This document shows positions 56,294-64,000 of a DNA stretch of 64,000 nt, in pieces; positions within the stretch are counted from its first letter, which is position 1; every line of letters starts with the position of its first letter. The translations under genes and the position numbers were made by a program. The notes beneath the pieces are model-generated. The model was not told the DNA's origin. It did not search any database and saw nothing but the letters and a program-made list of their open reading frames with translations. The stretch lies in NCBI GenBank assembly GCA_014898415.1, contig RCTD01000017.1, positions 1,351,121-1,415,120 of the forward strand, given 5' to 3'. This stretch comes from Stromatinia cepivora. Lineage: Eukaryota; Ascomycota; Leotiomycetes; Helotiales; Sclerotiniaceae.

Positions 56294-57302
56294 GGCTGGG
56301 AGAGTATAGAGGGTTGGAGGGTAGTGGGGAGGATGTGGTGATGGGTGTTTTGATGGGATGGATGGGGTAACAAAGTAACAATGTTTAAAGATTTGAATAT
56401 TTTTTTAATATAATCTAGTTTTTTAAAGGTCGCATAATGATTCCATATTTTAATGTTTTAGTTGATGAATGGCCAATCCTTCTTCATACATCAAAAACCA
56501 AAAATAAGCTGTAATCAAAACAACCGGATTAATTTGCATTGTGGCTTTGCTTCTCAGCACGACACAGACAGAGATCTACAATGAACCCGCATCATTTATT
56601 CATGGAAGAGACATTCTTGATGCGAAGTTTCAAAATGGTAAACGATGGCCAGCATCAAGCTGAATGCATCATCATATTGTTTTTGAAAAACCTGGAATGA
56701 TAGAGGTTTAAATTGTGCTATGCAATAACTGCCAATAAGTTTGCTGTCAGTTGGAGGTGGTTTCGAAGATATGAGGTCGATGGTCTGGATGTAAGTCTTA
56801 CCAATTACGTTACTGTAAAAAACACAATCTAGGAATCGGTGAAACTGTCTCGTGTAAAACTCTCAACCGAATCCCGGTATGGTTATATAAATTGCCGTTG
56901 GAAACTTAAAGCTACAGGAGAAATGTTCGAGCATGGTTGATAGGATCTTGAAAACAGTGTACTGTTCAAATCTAAGACAACATCGTCCCTACTAACTTTG
57001 TCAGAAATGATACATTCCGTTTCGAGTGATTGGATTCTGATGCCTCCCTGTTTTTCGCACGATATGCAAACACTAATATATGTATACTGATATTAACCCT
57101 AGACAAAGTCACTTTGACTCCTTCGCGATTGATACCAGCCAGGCCTAGAAAATGAAGTTACTTGAGGTAGGAAACGTGTCTTTCGTGTGACTAATCTCTT
57201 CATAGTCAAACTTAGATGATATTACGCGCCAAAAACATCACTCTATCAATATTAATTCGTTCATTCTAATACTAAAATCTACTAAGTAGCCAATTATTTG
57301 AT
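56294..57302. other. Intergenic
   Basis: No gene or repeat supported. Confidence 0.4.
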
Positions 57303-58663
57303 CATCCCTTACGCGCAGACACTTTGACAATCATATCGTCACCTTCAACTTACTTTACGATTCCTATACTTGGTTTTCCTTCATCAAGTCTTGGAAAGGT
57401 TCTTCCTTTAACCCCCATCACTTCCTCGCCCTTTTGCAGTACTTCTATATCATATCTCCAAATTGCCAGTGCAACAAATGCTGTAATTTCTCTTTTTCCA
57501 AGCACTTTGCCGCTGCACATAGTTATGCCGCCGCCAGAAGGACGGTAATACTCATGGCGGCTCAGATTTTTGTTCCCGAAGAACCGAAGTAAGTCTATAT
57601 CGCGTGTGTCGGCCCCGAAGCCTTGAGTAGAAAGAAGAAAGGGCCACTGCGGTAGAAGTACTCTAACGCCCACCGGAAGGTCTTTTCCACCAACGTTGAC
57701 AGGCTTTACTACTTTGCGGACTGCCGAGCCAGTGGATGTTACCCGAAGTACTTCGATAATAGCAGAATTTAGAAGCAGGCAGGCTACGGCCAAATCGTTC
57801 TTTATCAAATTCACCATGATATCTTGACTTGTGTTTTCGAGGGGCTCGATCTTCTCCATGACAGGTGCAATCTCGTCTCAAAGTCTGACAAGGAGGTCCG
57901 GTCGAACTAATATATGGGCCATCATCCAAAAGGTGTTCATTTGTACGTTGCTGTTCACGCTGCATGACAGAGTACATTAGCTGTCTTCTATAAACCGAAA
58001 AATTTCAACAACTTACCCCCCATAAAATAATCATCAGGATCGTAGCACAGTTTTCTGAACAAAGTCCCGCGTTACGCTCTTCATCCTCTAGCTCATTTAC
58101 GAACGGGACGCCACCGCCTCGCCTCTCACGTGGAGCATCGAGATAGTGAGCCAGCGCCCCGATGAGTTTATCACGCGGTGCCGTCGCTGCTTTGGCCATA
58201 AAATCAGGGAATTGATACGTGATCATCCAGGAATTTATGTCCCATTCGTCAAAAAGTTGGGTCATCCGAGGCTCTAGCTTGAGGGAGTAGTCGCCAAAGA
58301 ATGCTCTTGTTTGAGATGTAATGAGGATATCTCTGCACCAGCAGTGAAGAGAGGCGACTTTCGTCTTTACATTCGAAGCAATGACATCACTTCCAGAGAA
58401 TGAATCCCAGCGGGTACCTTCCTCGATATATTTGAGAATAATTCCAAACAGCTCTTGAAATAAAGCAAACTATAATAGCTGCTTGTGGAGCAAGTACATT
58501 ACCAGTATACAATAGAATCTGCTTTTTTGGATTGGGCCAAAGAGAAACGAAACCTTCTTTTGGGAGTCCGCCATAAAAGCTCATTGGCCATAAGTTCGAT
58601 ATTGCTACAATCAATATGCGACGCTCGGTTTGCACATTAGGTAGTTTTTTCAATGTAATCAAA
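57303..58663 (-). pseudogene. Cytochrome P450 relic, 5' truncated
   Basis: Three blocks chain as P450. From 58663 to 58503: 'SNLWPMSFYGGLPKEGFVSL'. After a 53-nt region with GTAATG...TTCAAG: 'ELFGIILKYIEEGTRWDSF' through 'LCSENCATILMIILWG'. After an intron at about 58015-57951: 'NTFWMMAHILVRPDLLVRL' to the end. The K-helix E-V-L-R and the heme loop 'YRPSGGGITMCSGKVLGKRE' are present; the Cys ligand lies in G-x-T-M-C-S-G. Lesions: the donor G6 run (plus 58016-58021) puts the exon junction out of frame by one; TGA at 57878-57880 replaces what would be Arg; TAA at 57350-57352 precedes a short tail. The N-terminal membrane anchor and about 100 residues are missing, next to the divergent P450. The fold resembles CYP7/CYP8-like fungal P450s. 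Confidence 0.7.
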
Positions 58664-58826
58664 CAAATTTTAGGACCAACAGTTGGTCATTAATTAGTTG
58701 CAACCAAAAATCATTCTTGTTCTCCACCCCAAAACAGTACAGCGAATTTGAGCTTCGTTTTATTTCGACATTTGATATCGAATTCTACTATCCTAGGTGG
58801 TACATACATCCCGAAAAGAAATCGAC

Positions 58827-60632
58827 ATGGTTGCACAAATAATCAGCGGGTTAGGTCTGGGATATTTGCTATGGAGCAATATCACGATGGAGATCAACCA
58901 TCTTCGTGCCTCAAAAATGGGAATCCCTCTCATTCGACTTCCCGTGGATCCAATGAATATGATTTGGTTGATCTTAGAGCCATATCTCTGGCGTGTTCTC
59001 GAACGATTACCTATCAATTTTGGTACATTTAGTCATTATTCGCGGCGAGGCTGGCACCTTCACGACAAAGCAACATCCCATTTGAAATATGGTCCAAAAT
59101 ATGCACTTGTCACTCCTTGCGATATCTACATTCATGTTGCGGATCCTGATGCTATACATGAGATATCTACTTGGCGTGGAGATTTTCTTCGTCCGTCAAA
59201 GACGTACAGTAAGTCATTAGCAGCTTTTAAAATCAACAAGCACTGAACCAATGTAGCTCTCCTTGAGGTTTATGGTCCATGTATCTCTACAGCAAGCTGG
59301 ACTGATTGGCCACGGCACAGAAAGGTCCTGGCGACACCTTTCAACGAAAATATCATGAAGTTCGTTTGGCAGGAGTCACTCAAACAAGCAAGAAAAATGC
59401 TGGAGATATGGACTCGAAGCTCGAACGCTCAAGAAATATCTACTGCCAAAGATACACGCACTCTATCTTTGAATGTTCTCGCTGCGACTGGTTTTCGAGA
59501 ATCATATGAATTTCGCAGCTCTATCCAGGCTGGTGATGATGAAGCCGGTAGCTATCGTGATGCGTTGCAAACTGTTTTGGATAATGTAATACTGATCATG
59601 ATTATTCCATTCCGATATCTGAAACTGCCATTTATGCCGAAATCCTGGCAGAGAGTTGGTCGGGCTGCAGCGGATTTTAAGTTGTACATGGAAAATATGT
59701 TGGATGAGGGGGCATCCTCGCTCAAAGAAGGAAAAGTTGGAAATGGGACTTTGATGACATCTTTTGTGAGAGCTTTAGGAGTCAATCAAAAAGGTCAAAG
59801 TAATTCATCCCTACGGACAGCACAATCCCCACCCAAAGGTCTTACAATTGACGAAATCTTTGGGAACATCTTCGTTATTAACTTCGCTGGGCACGATACT
59901 ACTGCTAATACGTTAGCCTTCAGCATGATTCTTCTTGCTGCTCATCCTAAAGTCCAAGATTGGGTTGCGGAAGAATTGAAAGAAGTCATCAAGGATCCTA
60001 AAAATGACATTCTGGAATACGAGAAGGTGTTCGAAAAGCTCAATAGATGTAGAGCTGTGTTAGTAAGTCAGGATTCTGAATCTTCCGTGTATTTTAATCC
60101 TATTCGTTCTGACGCATCGCATAGCTCGAGACTCTTCGACAGTTACCCCCTATCATGGCATTACCCAAGTGGAGCAATGATAAACCGCAGATGATTCAAG
60201 TAGAGAGGAAGACAATCATCATACCTCCACAGACAGGAGTAACTTCTAGTGTGCTTGCAATTCAAATGCATCCAAAATACTGGCAAGATCCTCTTCTTTG
60301 GAATCCTTAACGTTGGGTTACATCTCCGGCAAACCAAACCTCTCAAACCAGTCAACTAAATGCAGAGAAGGTTATTACTCCTGCTAATAGCATATTCTTT
60401 CCCTGGTCCGATGGTCCACAAAATTGTCCTGGACAAAAGTTCTCTCAAGTCGAGTTTTGCAGTTCTTGCAATTCTTTTACGAGATCATAGGGTGAGTATT
60501 GTTCAGAATGATGGTGAAAGCCCTGAAGAGGCAAGGGAGCGAGCTTTGGCTGTCACTCAGGACTGTGACATGGAGTTACTCCTAAGAATGCGTGACGCCG
60601 ACCAGGTACGTTTGGTTTGGAAGAAAGTGTAG
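58827..60632 (+). pseudogene. Cytochrome P450 gene with TAA and +1 frameshift
   Basis: Exons 58827-59208, 59257-60062 and 60125-60632 have good introns of 48 and 62 nt. An N-terminal hydrophobic anchor starts MVAQIISGLGLGYLLW. The I-helix 'NFAGHDTTANTLAFS', the K-helix E-T-L-R, 'FPWSDGPQNCPGQKFSQVEF' (heme Cys in C-P-G) and the C-terminal meander are all present. The gene is broken by TAA at 60308-60310 (in 'LWNP|RW', where the PERF-like motif reads N-P-x-R-W) and by one extra T in the T4 run at 60455-60458, which separates the heme loop from 'AVLAILLRDHRVSIVQNDGE'. All other sequence is P450-like, so the lesions are few and probably recent. It is head-to-head with the relic at 57.3-58.7 kb, 163 bp apart. 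Confidence 0.75.
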
Positions 60633-61548
60633 AGGTGTCTATGGTCTATTGTGAAATACATGTCTTATGACATACATCTTGATATACCTCCACAATCTTT
60701 GGTTCAAGATATCAGTGAGCAAAATGAACCAAAGTAAATGACTTGTAGTTTATCCTGTCTCGAACCTTGAGAATTAACCAGAGGTAGTCATTGCGATTGA
60801 TCTGTGGCGTCCAACCGTTGCAAGCCAGCCATGCAAGCCCTTCAGACTCGCATGCATGAATTCTGATTAATAGCCGACAGCTGTTTTGTGCAGGATCAGC
60901 ATAATCTATTGGCCGATGCAGCCTTCTTAATGTCCCATATTCTGCAGCAATCCACCGTACAGAGGCATCTTATTCCAGATATAATGATTGCCTAAGGAGT
61001 TGAGTTAAATTACAAATTGAAATAGCTAAATTGAAGTCCTAGAAGGGGCAATCTTAGGTAAGGTCCCTTATAATTATGATATCATTAAATTAGATCAACA
61101 AAAAAGGTTTAAAAAGCCTAGTTATAAACTAAAAACAACTTTGATAAGGATTTGAACTAGCAGATTCCACTTGGTATTTCACTTTTTTAGTACAGTGAGT
61201 ATCTTTATCCTGATTTGGTATCTTTTTCGCGAGGCCGGATGGCTGCAACAAGAAGCGGGGTACGGAAAAGTCCCACCACTTTATGATTCTTGAGGATACT
61301 CAAATGATTATATTTATTCCTATTAACAATTAAGCAAAGAGCATCTGGTCTCGAAGGTAGATTCTAGATTTAGCTATTTTCTTCACATGATATCGTGTTG
61401 TATTAGTCTGGAAGTTGCGTTAAGTGGGTAGGATGTAGTTCCTATCAAATTAATTCGGCTATTTGCGAAGTGCTAATATATTACGCTCAATCATTTTACA
61501 TACTGTGTTTAAACTTTGACTGCAAAGAATCTTGTAACAGACTTGAAG
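60633..61548. other. Intergenic
   Basis: No gene supported. Confidence 0.4.
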
Positions 61549-64000
61549 ATGGACAAAATAGTAATTACAGGGCCCTCACCTGAGAGACATAAGCGCGCGA
61601 GAGCTCTTCAGTCAAAACTTCTGGGACTCATCGGCAAGTACAGGAACTGATAACATATTTTTATCGCTTCGAATACTAATCTAGAGTGCAGTAGCTGCAA
61701 GGGAAGACTACTTCAGAGTTGGATCACCTCGAGAGACAAGTCTCAGATTTGAGTGGAAGTTTCCGAGTTCGGAATATGAGGGGTTTCCTAGTGAAACAGA
61801 GGATATAAATGAAGTCTGTCCACTACCGCAAAAGATTGTCCTGAAATGGACATTTGAGGATATCGATGAATATAATAAGGCAATTGATGAAGGATTTGTT
61901 AAAATTACAGCATTTCGCCGAACACATACGTGGAGTAAGGTTGAGATTCATAAGTATTCGAGATATCGAGTATACGATTTTATAGGTGAGTTTAAAGGAT
62001 TCTCATTCTAATATTAGAGAGCTTATGGTTTTAGAATCATCACTCGGACGTCCTCTTATACCTCGAGCAGCTTGGCACAGTCCAATCTCAAATGACGACC
62101 AGGTAAACTTTTACAGATGGGAGTCTAGCGAAAAGTATCCTCATTTTCTGCACGAATCTTTTTCTTTATGGCCGCCGGCGGGATACTTCAAGCTCAATGA
62201 AGCTTTAGACGCTGGGTATCTTACAATTGTTCCAATTAATGAAGATGAAGCCTCAGGAAGTAGAGTGTCACCAAAGACCGGTGGTTCAATCAGTACTCAA
62301 GTACATCACAAAAAACATAAACGCCAATCCGATCAAAATGCTATACACCATCCTCATTCCATGCCAAAAGAGATTAACAGAACTCCAACAAACGTTTCCA
62401 TCGTCGAGTCTTCACGAAATGACGTTTTCTATTGGAATACTGATTCTTCAGATTTATCATCGGTACAGCTATCCTCCCCTGAGAATACTTCGCAGGTATC
62501 AATCAGCGAAAATGTTCCGCATAGCAAGATACATTCAGACGTAGCTGATGTTGAAATTTCATCATCGCCAAGGCTATCCTTTCGTGAAGGTAACACTCAG
62601 ATACCAACCAGCAAAAATGTTCATCATAGCAAGACACATTCAGAAGGAATAGTAGGTGAAGCTAGCCAGGAAATCAACAACTCTGATCTTAAAAATTTAT
62701 GCAATCAAGCATGGACCAGCTTAGAAAATGAGCACAAAACCGACGGCTGCAAAGAAAGCTATACTCGAGCTACGCTCAACATGGGCTTAATTTATGCAAT
62801 CCAACTAAAAGAGCAGGTCCAGCGAGCCAACACTCTCGAGCATGAGAATGATAATCTAATGATACAGATTTTACATCTAGAGCGCAATCAGGCGATCCTG
62901 CAGCAACAAAATTTAAACATCCGGGAGAAAGATGAAAAGGAGATTTCAAACGCAAGGTTAAAGGGAGAGAAAATTGCGGAGAAAAACATTGAACGGCTCT
63001 GGAACTCGGCAAAAGAACGTGGTGGAGTCATAGGGGGTGTCGGCTATGGAAAAAAAGTATGAAATGGAAGGACGTCCATCGAACTTTAGTAGTCTATATC
63101 GCACTAACCTGTCACCTCGACCTTCGGCTACGCTGAACACTGGAATGAGGGGGAATCACCGTTCGACTGATGTTTCGGAAAAGGTGAGGCTATAATATTT
63201 ATATTATGAACTTCTATTGAATGTATATCTAGATTTCTTCAACGTACGATGGAAGTCGTAGTCATCTTCCTAAAGCAGCCGCTGCCTATTCACCCCCGCC
63301 ATCCAATCCAACTTCGCCAGTAGATGCGATTCCGGCTCTCGCCACTGGCCTTCTTCCAACTATCGCAGGATTCCAGAACCAAAATTCTCAACATCAGAAT
63401 TCCTATCACTAATACCTCCGTTCAGATTCCGCCTACTACACAAGGATTCCATGAGTCATTTCTCAATAATTTCTTTGGACCAATTAATAGCACACTCAAC
63501 AATATTCCACCATGGCACATTCCAAACTCAGTTGAATGGACCAAATTGTTCACCATACATTTGGATACACAACCATACGTCTTCCCTCTACCGGACTCTA
63601 TGCAGACTTATGGCCAGATTGTTCACTTTGTCTCCCAAGCTTCGGTGGAAACGCCCCGAGCAACTCAAGGAATTACCTACCCTACCCTTCTGCGATATTC
63701 ACAAGATGTAAACAAATATTATTACATTGGTCATTTTGTTGTTAACAGCATCGTCACAACAACAGGTTTCGATCAATTCTTGAAAAACATGCCGGAAACT
63801 TCGGAGACTGAGAAGCATGCTAAACACAAATTACTCAAGGAAAGAGACCGGTCTGTGGGCTCTGAGCCAACATTCGCGAAGGATATGCCGGTGGATTTCT
63901 ACACTTTACAATATGTCTTCTTTGGGGAAGAGCAGTATAAAATTCTTGTAGGTGGGCAGGAGAAGTTTGATGCTGCGAAGACTGCAGAGGATAATATCGA
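61549..64000 (+). CDS. Unrecognised multi-exon gene, partial, running off the window
   Basis: Exons: 61549-61633, 61692-61985, 62035-about 63183, 63233 onwards. Intron 1 is GC-AG (GCAAGT ... GTGCAG, 58 nt). It is accepted because it joins M-D-K-I...L-L-G-L-I to V-A-A-R-E-D-Y-F-R in frame, whereas no GT choice does. Introns 2 and 3 (49 nt each) are canonical. Globular parts include 'IVLKWTFEDIDEYNKAIDEG' and 'FSLWPPAGYFKLNEALDAGY'. A coiled coil (about 62770-63000) follows. A +1 A in the A7 run at 63050-63056 and a further frame change near 63380-63400 are needed to continue into the last frame, which stays open to the window end. Family unknown; the lesions may mark a pseudogene. Confidence 0.5.

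Noticed and set aside
7980..63060. Possible tRNA, CRISPR array or viral/retrotransposon coding region
   Set aside because: No tRNA A/B box pair with a foldable cloverleaf, no spaced repeat array, and no reverse transcriptase, integrase or replicase motif was found by reading; a covariance-model scan would be needed to exclude tRNAs fully.

Overview
This window looks like a nuclear contig of a filamentous ascomycete, most likely a leotiomycete of the Botrytis/Sclerotinia type (inference). The evidence is AT-rich intergenic DNA, short introns (mostly 45-75 nt, with GTAAGT-like donors, CTAAC/CTGAC branch sites and YAG acceptors), and several fast-evolving families I loosely associate with that group. 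No bacterial, organellar or viral genome segment and no tRNA or rRNA gene was seen. Intron/exon boundaries were built by hand from frame continuity and splice signals.

Layout. 0-14 kb is a sparse accessory region: a secreted But2-like protein, a BTB/POZ relic, a spliced Cys-rich microprotein, an adenylation-only NRPS-like enzyme, three same-strand Cys/His microproteins with nearly the same metal-ligand-like spacing, a DUF1349 protein, and three small proteins with C-terminal membrane anchors (one interrupted by TAA). 15-31 kb holds a conserved Ser/Pro-rich regulator-like protein, an (AAAAAT)n tract of about 400 bp, an O-fucosyltransferase-like enzyme, a 551-bp hAT-type MITE with a perfect 8-bp target duplication, a conserved two-exon protein, a CorA-type Mg2+ transporter and a small two-exon protein. 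31-38 kb holds a RING-like protein with an upstream in-frame TAA and a multi-exon coiled-coil gene carrying several lesions. 38-44 kb holds two carbohydrate-active enzymes (GH105 and an eight-exon GH55). 44-48 kb holds a HELTH-motif metallopeptidase-like gene with frameshifts.

47.7-52.7 kb is a compact housekeeping block: NEDD8, with a 104-codon ORF ending 21 nt upstream, Elongin A, THO complex subunit 7 and tubulin-folding cofactor A. 54-56 kb is a secreted GH71 alpha-1,3-glucanase with a Ser/Thr repeat linker. 57-60.6 kb is a head-to-head pair of cytochrome P450 genes, both broken. 61.5 kb to the end is an unrecognised multi-exon gene with a GC-AG intron that runs off the window.

The three glycoside hydrolases fit a plant- or fungal-cell-wall-degrading lifestyle. 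NEDD8 and Elongin A both belong to cullin-RING biology, but their adjacency may be chance.

A recurring theme is gene decay in the non-conserved genes only. In-frame TAA/TGA codons and +1 changes in short homopolymers interrupt otherwise good coding frames at about a dozen places, while housekeeping and CAZyme genes in the same window are intact. A second recurring pattern is a switch from C-rich to G-rich coding strand within single genes. Both are described in the findings.
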